DNA of 64,000 nt from Fratercula arctica (GCA_947846985.1 CANTUZ010000007.1:32182355-32246354), one strand, 5' to 3'; shown: positions 11,641-25,010, counted from the first letter of the stretch. Notes: generated by a model from the sequence alone, not told the origin. A program made the numbers and translations.

Positions 11641-14170
11641 GTTTTCCCTTTGCTGTGGCACAGCTGGGGCGGGGAGACACCAGCTCGTGGTGCTGTGTGG
11701 GGTCCAGCCCTGCTTCATCGTGAGCATCTCCTGCATCCCCGGCCCCAGGTCAGCCTTGTCAAATAAAGAGCCAGTGAGATGATGCTAGCCACCAGACTGG
11801 GGAAAAGAATGTAGCAAAAAATGAATAAAAAATGATCATAGGCATCCTTTTATTATTTTTTTGTAAAAGGCAGGGAAATAAATTTCCTCTAGAGGAGTTA
11901 CATGGAAGGGTTGCTGGTGTTGGCTGTGTGAAAGACCGGCAATTCAAGGACTGGCTGTGCTAAACAGGGTGCGTTTGTACAAGGGGTTGCTCACAGGTGT
12001 GGGGAAATTTAACTGTGGCTTAGCACACAGAAGTGAATAAGAAAAGTGCCTTAGGTTAGGGTGGAGGTTATTGGGTATCAGACACACGAATCTACCTTTA
12101 AAATACATGACCTGTAATAGTTCGGGTGCCTTTTGGGTGACTCGTAGCAGTGCTTGCTGCCTGATCGGCTGCTGCTTTTTGCCGGTCACCTCGCTACCAG
12201 GGTAGAGTTGTGACTGGGGGTGGTGAGGCTGGATTTAACTAGTAGCACTCGCTCTGTAGTAGTTACCCGCGACAGTTCCCAGTGTTTGATTGGATCTGGG
12301 ATGCTCCTGAGCCTATTTGTTTGGCAAAACATTTCCTGTAACACAAAGATAATTCTCATTGGCTTGATTTTAATGAATAGTGCTCCCTCTGCATCGTTTC
12401 CTCGTGGTGCCGTTGGGAAAGCTGTGTCATAGGATATCTCATACTTTGGGGCTGACTCTCTGTAGTTTATTTTGGCTTGAGTCAAGCAAGCTTTCCACTG
12501 AGCTCTCAAATACCCTTGTTGTGATGCTTCTTTCCAGCTGAGACACAGTTACCTTTTTTTTTTTTCTGACAAAAAGATAATTTTTTTTTTTAATATTGAA
12601 AGTAGCTTTGGAATAGAAGTACACTTTTTGGGAAACTTCTCCCTGGCACCAGGGATGAGCTGCTGCATGGTTCGAGCTGTGCTGTCCTCTCAGAGTGGTG
12701 GTGATGGTGCTGGAGAAGGTTTCGCTCTACAGGAATTTGTGCACCCGTTTGGCTCCAAGCTGTAAAACAAGAGATGTCAACCTTTTCTAATAACGTTAGC
12801 ACTTGAGTGGGTGCACATCCATGATTTTGAGCTCTTCTTTACAGATTACGTTCTTAATATTAAGCTTTGCCAGTGCTGGGACACCCTCTGTCACGCACCC
12901 ATGGCATGGCAAACCCCAGAGCTGCAGATCTGTCAATTAAACCAGCGCCTCCATCCTCTCTATAAATGAGCAAGATGGGGCGTTTTGCTGCAGGATGGTG
13001 CTGGGGAGGAGGAGGTGAGCAGTGTTTGGTCAATGCTGACATTTGGGGCTCCCCTGGGTGCCGTCCCCTGGGGAGGGTGATCAGGGGATGTGCTGCAGTG
13101 GGTGCACCATCCTGCGCTGGTACCGCCGCCGGTGGGACCCGAGCCCCAGCTCTCATGGGGATGGCTGGCTCCGGGCAGGTGATTCTGGTTTAACCTGGGA
13201 AAGGTGAATCCTTCCTTCAGCAAGACGATTTTTCAGGCAGGAAGGTGAAATGCTGGTTCCTGTTGCTCCCTGGAGTTCCTCAGGGGTCACAGTGGGGAGC
13301 CAGGAGGGGACCAAAGCTGGGTTTTTTGAGTACTGCTGACAATTTTCCCTGTGTAGGTTTTGCTGCGTAGCCGGAGTGAAGGAGCCATGGTGGGAGGGGG
13401 CGTCAGGGAGGGCTGCTGGCTGCACATGCTGTCGTTTGCTCCTTTTTTTTCTAAAAACCCCCAAGGATTTGCCTGAGTGGTCGCCAGGGCAAAGGTGGGA
13501 AGGGACCTGGCATCAGCAGCTGTCGGATGCAGGACCGAAGCAGTGACCCTCTCAGTGGCTGGAGCGGGAGGCTTCGAGCTCTTGCTCAAAGGTGAAAACC
13601 AGCGGGTGCTGCCGGGCTGGGGCTGGGATGGCCACGGGCTTGGTGCCACCAGCCACCTCATGCTGACCACGGATGGCTGGTACCAAGATGTCCCTGCCAA
13701 GGCAGCCCCTGGCGATGGGAACGCTGGTGTGGTGGAGTCTGTTTGACCATCTTGGGTCTCGTGATGATCCTGGTTCTGGAAGGTGATGTATTTGTTGTTA
13801 TTAACCATCCCCAGGCTGCTCACATTGACCAGCAACCTCTCCCGTTTGTGCTGGGCACAAGGACCTGCTCCCTTCCCTGCTGTCCTGGGAGACACACGTG
13901 TTTTGAGCTTATTTTTAAATCAGGGAAGCGTGGTGACCCTTTTCAACACTCACGGTAACTTTACTGATGTGTAAATCCAAAGGCTTTGACTGGTGCTTTG
14001 TCCCTGGCCAGCACGGCTTTGGAAACACCAGAGAAAAATGAATCCATGGCAGTTTTGTTGAATGAAAACTTGCAATACCTGAAAATTAGACAGAAGATAG
14101 AGATAAGCATAAGAAAAAAAAAAAGTTTTAACTTGCACATGACGCTCAGGTCTAGTCATATTTGGATGAT
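11641..14170. other. Intergenic sequence with moderately GC-rich core, no gene recognised
   Basis: Positions 12860-13900 are more GC-rich, and a 202-codon open frame on the minus strand (13287-13895) is rich in Ser/Pro/Thr. It lacks recognisable domains and there is open frame on the opposite strand over the same stretch, so it is not called. T-rich runs lie near 12554-12567 and 12582-12592. Confidence 0.5.
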
Positions 14171-14199
14171 GAAAATTTTCTTGTAGCTTTTCAAGTCAG

Positions 14200-14385
14200 C
14201 AAGGGGAAAAAATGTTCATTCCACAAATTTTTTAACACGCTCTAAACATGTAGGAAGTTGTGTATCGCTAGTGACCGTAATGCTAATGAAAGTAATACAT
14301 GCACACTGTTGTAAGTAAATGTAACAATGCTTAAATGTACTTTGTTGACTTAAATTACATTTTTGGCGAAGTATCAGCTAAGCTG
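14200..14385. promoter_or_regulatory. Weak candidate regulatory block
   Basis: Compact AT-rich unique sequence with AATGCTAATGAAAGTAATAC, TTAAATTACATTT and CTAAACATG. It resembles the other enhancer-like blocks but is shorter, with fewer motif clusters. Confidence 0.25.
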
Positions 14386-14650
14386 TCACCTTCTCCTGCT
14401 GCAGACCCTGTTCTGTTTAATCTGTGATAGCAACACCCAGCGGAGCTCAGTCCGGAGCTGAGGAGGCTTTGTGTCGTGCAGCTGACCTTTACGTTAGTGG
14501 TTTATGGTCTGGAGGAACCTGTAACCTGGGAGAAGACACCCGATCCCTCCTCCTTGGGCTGAGGACAGGTCAGTCTGTTGCCCACGTGGATCCTGCTCTG
14601 CCTTTCGGGGTTACCTCGCTTTTGGGAAGCCTGCTGCTGAGGGGTGGTAT

Positions 14651-14758
14651 GCTCCATCGCCCTGCCTTGCTCCATCGCCCTGCCTTGCTCCATCGCCCTG
14701 CCTTGCTCCATCGCCCTGCCTTGCTCCATCGCCCTGCCTTGCTCCATCGCCCTGCCCT
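14651..14758. repeat. 18-bp tandem repeat, six copies
   Basis: The unit is GCTCCATCGCCCTGCCTT. Six adjacent copies start at 14651, 14669, 14687, 14705, 14723 and 14741; the last differs by one T-to-C change at the end. There are no spacers, so it is not a CRISPR-like array. The 18-bp period keeps frames open on both strands, which produces artificial repeated peptides. The near-identity suggests recent expansion. Confidence 0.95.
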
Positions 14759-17700
14759 GGTGACTGATGTTGGCGGCGTGTCATTGCTTTTTCTGACACT
14801 GTTTTCTTCTGTGAGCACCCAACCCATTTGTCATATCCTTCAGGCAAGGCGGTGAGACAGGAGCGGATACAGCTTTGCTCTGAACCACAGCTAGCTGCAT
14901 GAACAGCTGTTTACTCTATTTAAAAGTGGTGTAACTAAACTTTTCCTGGAATAGGATGACATAAAGGATACATGATTTTATAAGCCCACATTTTTTTGAC
15001 CATTTTAGTGCGTTTGCTTTTATTTAAGTGAAAAAAATAGGTGTTAGACTGAAGAGGTTTTCCTAGTTTAGGTGAGCTTTTAATTTAAATTTAGAATCTG
15101 GGACTTGTGTAATGCTTAAAATTACATGAGCCTCAGCTTGATGTGGGGATTTATGCGCCCAGCTTCCTGCACGTTGAGGTGAGAATACCTATCATTAATT
15201 TTTGTGGCTTGAAACCGGGCTTGATTTAGATGCTTTCTTCCCAAGGGAAGAGACGTTTTATAAAATCACCGCAGTGGTAATTGTTTGGAGTTCAGAGTGA
15301 ACTAACTTAAATTTCACATGAATCAATTGTGTACTGTAAATGATTTATGCCCTAGCACATGCCTTCAAATGTCCTTACAAATTATACGGAGCTAAGAATA
15401 GGATGATTTGCTGCCAGTGACACTTTGTAGACCATTCAGCAAAAGTGTTTGCTTGCAGATCTTGTAGGAAGGTCCTGTTTATCAATGGGGTCAATGAAAC
15501 ACAATTTCCTTCTGAATTTTCCTTTCTTGAGTGTGTGGAAATGCACACCCGTGCATGTATATCCCAGCATCTCTTCTACAAGGAGTTACCTCTTAGGCAG
15601 GGGTTGGTTTTACACCTTACAACCACTGTTCTTCCTCAGCAGAAGACACACAACCTTTGAGAACCAGAAACGTAGGTGCTCAGCAAGGCCAGAGGTCTGA
15701 CAAAGGTGTGAGCATCACGGGGAGAGAAATATTATTTGGGATGCAAAGATTAAAAGCTGTATGTAATTTAGTGCTTGGATTAAAGCAGAAAGGGAAATTT
15801 TATTTAAAATATCAAAGAAAATTTCTTAATGGCTTAGAGGATAAAGTTATCACAAAAAGACATCATCAGGAAAGAAACGTTAGAAAATCAGTATATCTAA
15901 CTAAAATTTTGCATTTCTTGCCAAGTTTATTTAACCTGCTGTATATTTTCCCTTATTTTTTTAGGCTACAATTTATAGAAAAGAGATAAAGTCCTTTTTT
16001 TCCTCTGGGCTTTGAAATTTCCTAAATACTTTTTGCTTTGAAATTATTTTTCTTTGGAGTCTTTTGAATGCTTGAATTGATTTCTGTTTCTTTTCTTATT
16101 AATGAAACCATTCATCCAAGAAAACTTTGGAGAAGAGAGATCTAATTTACAGACCTACCCTCGTGAAAAGAAATAAGGTGAACAATCAGTTGGACCATCC
16201 AAAGGATTATTACTATTTCAACATAAGCTATTTAAGAAAATGTCTATGGGGAAATATCTGGAAATGTAATAACTTAATCTTAAATATCATAAAAACAAAG
16301 CAAATAACCAAGTATATTGTAGAGACTGAGAACATGAGCAGAGACAGATGCTCACCCAGGGGGTTTATTTTAGGCAGGCAGAAAGTTTTTTGTTTTGCTT
16401 CAATCTGGCCCTGGAAAATAGCCTGTCCTGAAGCTTGCCGCGATGGCAGGCAGGTTGCTGGTTTACTGGGAAAAGCTCGTTCTTTTAGTGTCTTGTCACT
16501 GTCGTACTTCTATATGATATGCTTTAAGGCCAGCGGGACGATCGACCATAAAGGTGACGTTAATTCAGTAGCGTTTGCCACAGCAAGTGCTGAGTTTCTG
16601 CTTGAACTAAGGCTGTCATTTACATATAAATTCTCTTCAGTTTACAAATTTCAGATGTCAAAATACCAAGAATCCTGCACACCCCTCTTTCTTGGTGTGT
16701 TAACTGACATTTTAGAAGTGTGAACCTTTCTGTCTGGGTTGTATTGTAAGTATATCGGGTATTACGTGAATCCATTACAGCTGACCTACATTTTCTGTTG
16801 TCAACTAACCAAGTATTTTTATCCTCCTTTTACTAGCTGTGACAAAAATGGCTTCTCTTTCTAGCTAATCTTGGAGGAGGGATATAAAGCTGAACACATG
16901 AGATAATTTTAGGCAACAAAGAGAGGGATGGAACCGCAGAGAGGGTGGCTGCCAGTGAGTCGGGTCCATGCACGCTAAGTTGGAGGTGGCCACAGGTCGG
17001 ACAGACAGGAGGGTGCCCAGATGTTGGGCAGATGAGGGTATTTTGAAGTCCCTTGTCAGAGCTTCGCTGCTGGTCGATAGAGGGATCCTGGCAGAAACGC
17101 TTGCTGCAGGATCGTGTCCTACCGCATTGCGAATCTCTGCTCACTTCATACCTACCCTCGCAACGCACCATTTCCCGAGCCGAGCTCGCCCGCCCGCCAG
17201 GAAGGAACGGAGCCAGCCGGGGTGAAGTCTGACATTGTTGTAGAGATGTCAAGAAAACCTGCGCTCTGCCCATTGCCAGGCCTGTGCAGAGCGATTATTC
17301 ATGCTGGAGACCCAGTGCTAGGAGACATGGGCTCAGAGAGAGGGAATGTCTAGTGCTGGTAGGACGAGATCATTGTACTGCAACTTGAATGAAAGGCTTT
17401 TTTTTTTTTTTTTTTCATAACAAAGATAAGACAGGCCATGAAAGACACTTTTTTCCACGAAGGAAGAAGGCGTTATCCTGCTAAAATGATTTAGACAGAC
17501 TTTATTTTCTAGGAAAGCCATGAGTCTCTTCATGGATCATTGTCTCCAACTTGAGTTGCGCAGTGAGACCCAAATAGTGTGAACTGAGCTGGTGACCTTC
17601 CACCACTGTAAGTCAGGAGCCATAGAAATGTTTGTCAATGCTTTGAAAAGGAACGGTTGTACTTGAGATGCTTTCCTAGGAAAAAATCCTCAATATGGAG

Positions 17701-18715
17701 CTACAACTGGGGCTAGATTTTTGCGCAGATCTGCCAGGACACATCTTTTTCCTTTGAAATAAAATATGGAAGTCAGCTGGGGTCTCTGAGCTGTTGGGTT
17801 ATTATAAGGAAAATATTCAATGCACCCTTTTTGTATTTTTAGTTTGGGTGAGGTGAGCTCTGCGCATACTTAGTTCTCTAGAAGCAACACAAATACCCTT
17901 TTGATACTGGAAGAAAAACAGTGTGAAAAATTCTCTATATTAGAACTTGGTTTTGTGGCATCCAGTTTGGGGAGTGATATGCACTAGTCTGCAGAGATAA
18001 ATCCCCAGGTTCCAACTCAACCAAAACTTGTGGCCACCACCCCCAGCGGCATTTCTCTGCTAATAGAGGCAGGATCTTGGCAGGTGAGCATCGTCAGGTG
18101 GTTGTTGGTCAGGTTAAACTCTGGGGTTGCTGCAAAAGGTAACTAGCTCTTAGTTTACTTCTGATAACCTGTGACCATAGAGTGGCCAAAAAATGGTGAT
18201 TCTTCCTCCTGCAGAGGCAGTTACTCGAGCTGGATGTTATCCTCTTTTGCTTATCTCCACTTCCTTCCCCCATTCTTGACACGTATGGGGAAAAAAAATG
18301 GTGTTACCATAGATTGAACTGTGGGCTAACATTAGTGAGTAGCATGTATTTCTAGTAAACAAGATTCCTGCTTGTCATGTGCAGTACTCAATAATTACTG
18401 TTTTACTGTTTTGTCCAAAACCTATGATTTCCTTTTTTTTTTTTTTTTAAAAAATACAGGACAGCATTTCAAACCCACACATCATAATCTGTTTTCAGCG
18501 GTACTACGTTCTTCGCAGCCAGGCACATTTCCCTGCTCACTCAGTGTCCGCGAGCACTTTCTCACCTCCCGTGGATGACGTCTCCTTTGCTTACATCATG
18601 TGGTTGCCCTGCCCCGGATGACATCATAAGGAGACTGGGAATCCTGCCAGAGATCCTCTCCGGTTCCTGCCTCTGCCTTTTGCCCTGTGAATGCTGCGCG
18701 TGGTGCTTGGGCATC
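14759..18715. other. AT-rich intergenic sequence, no gene recognised
   Basis: Long AT-rich blocks (about 15050-15400, 15700-16120, 16540-16800) alternate with mixed sequence. A 198-codon plus-strand open frame (16127-16723) is long for AT-rich DNA but shows no recognisable domain. Sub-block 16540-16690 (GACGTTAATTCAG, CATTTACATATAAATTC) has an enhancer-like look. T-rich run near 17397-17415. Confidence 0.5.
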
Positions 18716-18719
18716 ACAG

Positions 18720-18965
18720 CTCTTTAAATGCTGTGAATTAGGGCATGCAAATCTTTAATGAGCGGTGGAATAATTGAAAGTCAAAAGTGCATTAAAATAA
18801 GTTCTTCCATAATATGGTATTTTGTTACTGCGGCAAGATTAACCTACAAAATTTGTTTATCGATATTGCATCAATATGGACAAGAGACGATGTGAGAAGA
18901 TTGGTGTCTTGCTAATCATGACTTAGTGCCAGTCTCTTTAATTTTCTACCCACTAATAAATATTT
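18720..18965. promoter_or_regulatory. Candidate enhancer with consensus octamer
   Basis: Unique AT-rich block with a perfect octamer ATGCAAAT at 18745-18752, directly followed by CTTTAATGAG, then AATAATTGAAAG, TTGTTTATCGATATTG and CTAATCATGAC. Octamer sites are bound by POU proteins including the class III group, so autoregulation by POU3F4 is possible. Inferred from motifs only. Confidence 0.4.
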
Positions 18966-21900
18966 GTGGTTTATTGATAGAAATGAAGGAGAGGCAGGCA
19001 CTAGTTGGATTCATACTATGGCTGGTGTGGTGCTAAACACCCACTGCTGTCAGGCATACCAAGCAGGTCTGCTCGGGCGTCCTGTGCGCGGGCACTGATT
19101 TGATTTGTATGCAAGGCTGCAGCCAGGGAAAGCGTTGAACAGTTGCCCATGGGATGTCTGAGAAATGTCTGTTTAAGAAAATCTGTATGAAAATGGAGAA
19201 AATACACTGCTGTATAAGGGAAGTTCTTTTCTATGTAAAATAATGTGGGTTTTTTTTTTTTTTTTAATACAGAAATGGCTAGGCCTGGTTGGAAATTGCC
19301 TTGTTTGGGTTTGTAGGCAAGAACATAATTTACTTATGTAAATGATCCATAATGTTAGTTCCTCCTAAATCAGGACATCAATATTAGTAAGTTGTCATCT
19401 TGCTATAACGTTAAAAGGAAGCTGGAGTCAGTCACAAGAGGAGACTATATGGTATGCAGGAGCCTCCCAAGCTTGCCGAGAAGGTGCTGAGCAGATACCA
19501 CCGAAAAGGTCTCTGCACCTGCCTGTCCCCTGCAGTGTGTGATGTTCTCCAGCCTTGAAGAACTGCGCTGCTTTCTCTTGCCTGCAGTGCTGGTGCTCAG
19601 CACGATGTTCTGAGCAAGACATGATGGGGCTGGAGGGCGACCTCCAAGCTTCTGCCCAGTGCTGCCGCTGAGTGACGGAGCTGAGCCGCGGTGAGGGACA
19701 GACTGATGCCCAGGAAGGTAAAGGTATGGACAAGTAGTTGCATGCTTATATTTGTAGCAAATATTATGTTTGCACGTGTTTAGGGAGTAAAGTTAAGTAA
19801 ACAGAGAAGGATGAGCATTACAAGGCAGTGGAAAATAAGTTGACTAAACTTTGTCGTCTTCAGCATTTTTGTATAAGAAGGCTCAGAGTTTTGCAAAGAA
19901 AACAGATGCAGACTTGCATGGAAAGCGGCTTTTGTTGCAATTTATAAAATAATGAAGACAATATTTTCATTGCTAGGTCGTCTTATTTAAACAATATTGA
20001 GCTACTTAAGATATTAAAATTAATCACTGCAGTTTACATTAGAAAGGTTTTCATAATACCTTTTTTCCTTTTTGAGTTTGGTTTTCAAAGGCTGCACCAG
20101 GCTTTGAGGCTTCAAAGAGCTCATGGGAGCTAAAGGGTCTCCTTCCTTCACTACTACTGCTTTGGGTTCACCCTCCACAAATCCCCATACCCAACGGGAA
20201 ATGTTCGGATGTCTCCTTCTGTAGGCGGAGTTTTGCATTCGACAGAGGAGACTGCTTTCAAATAGCTATTTACTTCATTCCTTGTTTCTCGTTTATGAGG
20301 AAAACATAAAATGCTTCCTGCACTTAAAGTCGTTCTGGTAACGCTCTAAATTCTCTGCTTAAGGATGCATTTAATTAAAGATTGACTATGGCATAAAGTG
20401 TAGGTTAATTAAATACCAATCAATTCCTGTATAAAATACATATAAAGGGGCTTTGACTCAGACAGTAAAATGAGTCTCCAGGAGGAGATACCCCTCTTGC
20501 AGACTGTGCAGCTGAAGAATGACTGACTTCCCACACACTTTTCCCCACTGTATTTGCCATTCAGAATATTAAAGTACATGTAAAAAAGCTCTGTTTATGG
20601 AAACAAAGCTGCAGTCTGACCTGTTCCTGCTGTTTAGAAGAGATTTCACAGAGACTTTTCTGTTGATTTCAATCAAATCCTCACTTTGTTCTGGTGATGT
20701 TGGTATAATTAGACAAAACTCTAATAGAGGAAAGAATAACACTGAAGTGCTGTGGTTAATTTTTCCAAAGATTTTTGACCAGGTCCCTCATGGAGTCAAT
20801 GCCATGAGAGGCATCAAAAGAAACCAGAATGTCCAAAGTTAACAAAACGAGATGACTTGTCATGAAACAAGTTGTTAAACTGTAGGTGGTCTTATCATAG
20901 GATATTGTGTGTGCTGAAATGTAGGTGAGCACCACGGAGGAGTTTTGGAGGGTCTGGAAGAGGAGTCCAATGCTGGAGAAGCTTTGTGTGATTGTCCCCT
21001 TCCTGTGATCCTCCCTGGACCCACCAGGGAACATTTTGGGGCTCAGCAGGACGTTGGTTTGACCCTCTCCAGCCATTGCTCTGGGGTATGGCTATCTCTG
21101 TTTCACTGGTGGTGGCAGTGAAAGCCTAGATGTTAATGCTGAAATTTCAGAAAGATGCCTGGAGTTTGTGCTCCTGCACTGGTGGCCTCTAATGTGAGGC
21201 CAAATGGGCAGACTTGAAAAAGAGGCCTGGGTCTTAAAGGTTACACAGTGTATCAAGGGCGGAGTTTCTCTTCTAACTCGATCTACTTCTTAAGAAGACC
21301 TTAGAAGAATGACTTCAAGACACCCACTGCTCTCCATGCTCTGTAGTACTTCAGCGAGGTTGTTTACATGGTGAAAAGCGAAGTTATTCTACTTCAGGTA
21401 GGACTTTAAAAGTGAAGTGTCTTCTTTTTTTTTTTTTTTTTTTAAAAAAGAAAACTTAAAAATCGTTGGTTTTAAAGATGTTCAGAACTCTTTTGTCGGA
21501 CATTCTTATGTTTAAACTACCAAAACTAGGTTCTAAACAAGTCAGTTTTACTCAGGAGGAAAATGGTTAGTGTAATTTTGAAATATTTTTGTTTTTAAAT
21601 ACATGGTTCCATTTAAAATACTATTGTTCTTTTATTTCCCATAAATCCCCTTGAATGAAAGCTTTTCTCAATAACGAATCTTTTAGAGAGGTCCATCTCC
21701 TACTTTGCATTCCTATCAGCAATGTCCCTCCGAGGAGCTCAAGGCACCTGGTCAGCATGGCAGGACCTCTTGGAAGTATTTTTCCAGCTTTGCAGGAGGA
21801 GGAACATGAGCTAGAAGGATGGGAAGAATTTCCCTGGGATCTAGGGGCACCCTGCCATGCTGGAGCAAGGGCTGGAAACCGTAGCCCCTGGCTGTTGGCT

Positions 21901-22330
21901 CCTTGCCTGTGTCCTACTGTCATGGTTCCCAAAACTCAGTGATCTTCAATGATTTCTACACTTGGCATGCCAGCCCATGCCCTGCTTCTCAGCTTGTGGG
22001 TTTCCTAACTAGCTCTGAAGGTCCTTCTGTGCTTTTTTTTTTATTCCTCCTTTCCTTTTCCTTTTATTCTGTGTCATCTTTTAAATTGTCATCTCAACCT
22101 TTGCCACCTCCTTTTCCGTTTTGTCTTTGCCCCCTGACGCTGAGTTAGCAGATGCCCAGGGTGAGGTGCTTCTTCCTACACACCAGGTCTGAGCCAGCAA
22201 CGTTAAAGGCAGCGCAAAGCAGGCAGAGGTGGAGCCCTCCCAGCCTAATGGCACCGCGTTGCTTCTTGCTGATATTGTGCCTGGCACACGCGTGCGAGGT
22301 ACGGGTTGCAAAAATGAAGTTGCAAGTTAA
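18966..22330. other. Intergenic sequence, no gene recognised
   Basis: Mixed composition. T-rich runs lie at about 19250-19265 and 21425-21443. The block 20330-20440 (GCATTTAATTAAAG, GGTTAATTAAATACC) is enhancer-like. Short open frames only. Confidence 0.5.
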
Positions 22331-22339
22331 TTGTTCTTG

Positions 22340-22870
22340 TTGCTGAAAGGCCTAGGTTAGTTGCTGTCATTACACTAATTTTTATACTGTCTTAGTGACC
22401 TTCATATCGTATTAACAATTTTATATTATGTTAGCAAATTGCTCAGTGAGAGCTGCTAGTCTGATTGCATTCTGAAGGTCATTAATATGATATGAAAATC
22501 TTATTGTATTCTCTGCTTTCATATTTTATTAGTGATATGGAAAGCAATAAAGAGGCTGATTTTTGCTGGGAGGTTCCCCAGGGAAATAGGCTCTACAGCA
22601 GTGGTGTCCCACATTGGCTCCTAATCCAATCTCAATGGGAAGTTCAATTTCCTCATCATTAATTATTTAGCTGTATTTAACTGCTGTAAATTCTCAGATT
22701 AATTTTTTTAACTGTTGAGTTTGATGACCTCTAAAGACATTGGTATTAACCAATGCAATATGAAATACAGTTGCTTAATGCAAATAGAAGCTAACTCTTC
22801 CATGAGGATTTGTGTGAAGGCATAATAACGGCAAATTTAATTTTTCCACTATAACGGTAAAGGCTTATTG
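22340..22870. promoter_or_regulatory. Candidate enhancer pair with octamer site
   Basis: Two adjacent AT-rich unique blocks, about 22340-22560 and 22650-22870. The first has GTCATTACACTAATTTTT, GTATTAACAATTT (SOX-like ACAAT) and GGTCATTAATATGATATG. The second has CATCATTAATTATTTAGC, GGTATTAACCAATGCAATAT and a perfect octamer ATGCAAAT at 22778-22785. Motif order and absence of repeats suggest conserved regulatory DNA, but conservation is not shown. Confidence 0.4.
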
Positions 22871-24245
22871 TATTACTACCTTTGGTGCAATCCAGTCTTG
22901 CAAAATGAAGGATGAGGGCAGTTACAGCTGGGGCATTTCCTTAAGGTAAGCCTGGCTCAGACCCTCCCAGGCACAGGGTGTGCAGGAGGTGACACTGGGG
23001 CTGTCCCCAGGACACGCTGCCAGTGGCCGGCCAGGCATTCCCTTCGATGAGTGTCCTGATGCGTTTGGCTGCTGATCGCAGGGGAAGGCTGGCAGAACCC
23101 ACGTCTTGGTTTGATCTCCTAAAATTTTATTTCTCACATAATGTAGATCAGTAAAGTCCTAACGTGTGAGCAATAGGTAGAAATGTTATCAGTCACCTAA
23201 CAGCCAAATGTGAAGGCAATAACCGTTGGGCAGTTTTTATCTGTTGCTTAAGTACAATGAAGCTTTAATCTTGAAGAAAGTAAGTTAGAAACAATAAAGA
23301 CTTTAATAGAAAAGAAAGGTCATCGCTTGCAAAGACAAATGATTTTTCCAGTTCACAATGCGCTATATTAGGATGACTTGTTAAGTAGCGACAGTTAGGT
23401 GCTTTAATGCTTTAACAGCCTCGTGGTCCCTTAACTCGCCCTTAAAATGAATATAACAGCAATTTATCAAAATATTACCAACAACAATATTGAATTATAG
23501 TATAATAGGATCCAAATGTTGTTTTTTAACATGACTGTACCAACTAGCATGTTTTAATGGTTGAAGTTATGTTTTTTTCTGTGACAATATGAGGCCGTTG
23601 TGAGTTCATTGGCTTCAGTGACTCAATGGCTGCAGCAGAGGTAACACGTAGCACCTCAGATCCTGGGAATACGCTTCCAAACGGAATTTATAATTGGCTC
23701 ATTTGGTGGTAAGAGCTTGCAGGGAAGTTAGTCTGGAGGTTCCTGCAGCCAGGGGAAAATCCCAGTGGGTTTCTGTGCTGTTCTGCGCAGCACTTGAGCG
23801 AGCAGCAAGCAAAATGGATTATATTGTTCAATAGAAATCAGTGCCGAGGGATATGGTCTGAATTTATTGCAAGAGGCACTGTGCGGTGGCAACAGGCCTG
23901 CCTGAAGTGTTCAAACACATCTGATTATTTAGCTTCGAATAAATAAAAACCAAGTCTAACTTCTAAGGTGGTTGGAAGTTCTCTCTGAGCAATGAGTGAA
24001 TTATAAAGCTCAAAACACAACCACCATGAAGTTCGGTGCAGCTGAGGACCTGGCTCGGAGTTTGTTTGTGCCGTCCCCGGGCCGGCACCAAACACATTTA
24101 AAATTGCTTTTGGGTTTTGGGTGGTTTTTTGTTTTGTTTTGGTTTGGTTTTTTTGCCCCGTGGCCGGTAACGGAGTGGCGGCAGGGCGCGGACGGAGCGG
24201 GTCCCGCCGCCGTGCAGTGCTGCCGGCCGTGCTGCAGGTGGCGGT
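22871..24245. other. Intergenic sequence, AT-rich then GC-rich
   Basis: Block 23400-23570 is AT-rich and enhancer-like (CAGCAATTTATC, CAACAACAATATTGAATTAT). After about 24150 the sequence turns GC- and CpG-rich and leads straight into the C-rich minisatellite. No gene recognised. Confidence 0.5.
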
Positions 24246-25010
24246 GCTACACCGGCCCTGCCCGGGGACGCCCGCACCCCGGTACCCATACACCCCGCAC
24301 CCCGGTACCCCGGTACCACCCCGGTACCCATACACCCCGCACCCCGGTACCCCGGTACCACCCCGGTACCCATACACCCCGCACCCCGGTACCATCCCGG
24401 CGCCCATACACCCCGCACCTCGGTACCCCGGTATCACCCCGGTACCCATACACCCCGCACCCCGGTACCATCCCGGCGCCCATACACCCCGCATCCCGGT
24501 ACCACTCCAGCACCCCAACACCCTGCACCCTACACCGCGCACCCTGGCACCACCCCTGAACCCCTACACCGGGCACCTCGGTACCACTCCTGCACCCCTA
24601 CACCCCTTCACCCTGCACCTCTACACCCCTACACCGGGCACCCTGGCACTCCGCACCCTGGCACCACTCCTGCACCCCTACACCAGGCAACCCGGCACCA
24701 CCCAGCACCCCTATACTGGGCACCCTGGCACTACTGCTGCACCCCTACACCCTGGCACCACTCCTACACCCCTGCACCTTGCACCCCGGCACCACCCCGG
24801 CAGCCCTACACTGGGCACCCCAATACCACTCCTGCACCCCCACACCCCAGCACTCCCATGCCCAGCTACCACTGCTGCACCCCTACACAATGCGCTGCAG
24901 CACCACTCCTGCATCCCTACACCCTGCACCGCATCACCACTCCTGCACCCCTATACTGTGCACCCCGGCACCACTGCTGCACCCCAGCACTGCCGGTGCA
25001 CCCCGCTGCC
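24246..25010. repeat. C-rich minisatellite, 42-bp unit decaying to short CACCCC-type units
   Basis: A core ACACCCCGCACCCCGGTACC recurs from about 24285. The CATACACC landmark repeats at 24287, 24329 and 24371, giving an exact 42-bp period. Later copies have lost one CGGTACC block, giving intervals near 34, and after about 24500 the array degrades into variants of CACCCCTACACC and GGCACCAC. The G-poor strand stays open in several frames because 42 is a multiple of three, so the Pro/His/Thr-rich reading frames are artefacts. Copies are most uniform at the left end and most diverged at the right, suggesting one-sided homogenisation. Confidence 0.9.

Noticed and set aside
13287..13895. 202-codon minus-strand frame
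   Set aside because: Ser/Pro/Thr-rich with no domain, in locally GC-rich sequence with open frames on the other strand as well.
14651..14758. Possible CRISPR-like array
   Set aside because: Repeats are directly adjacent without spacers and the genome is vertebrate.
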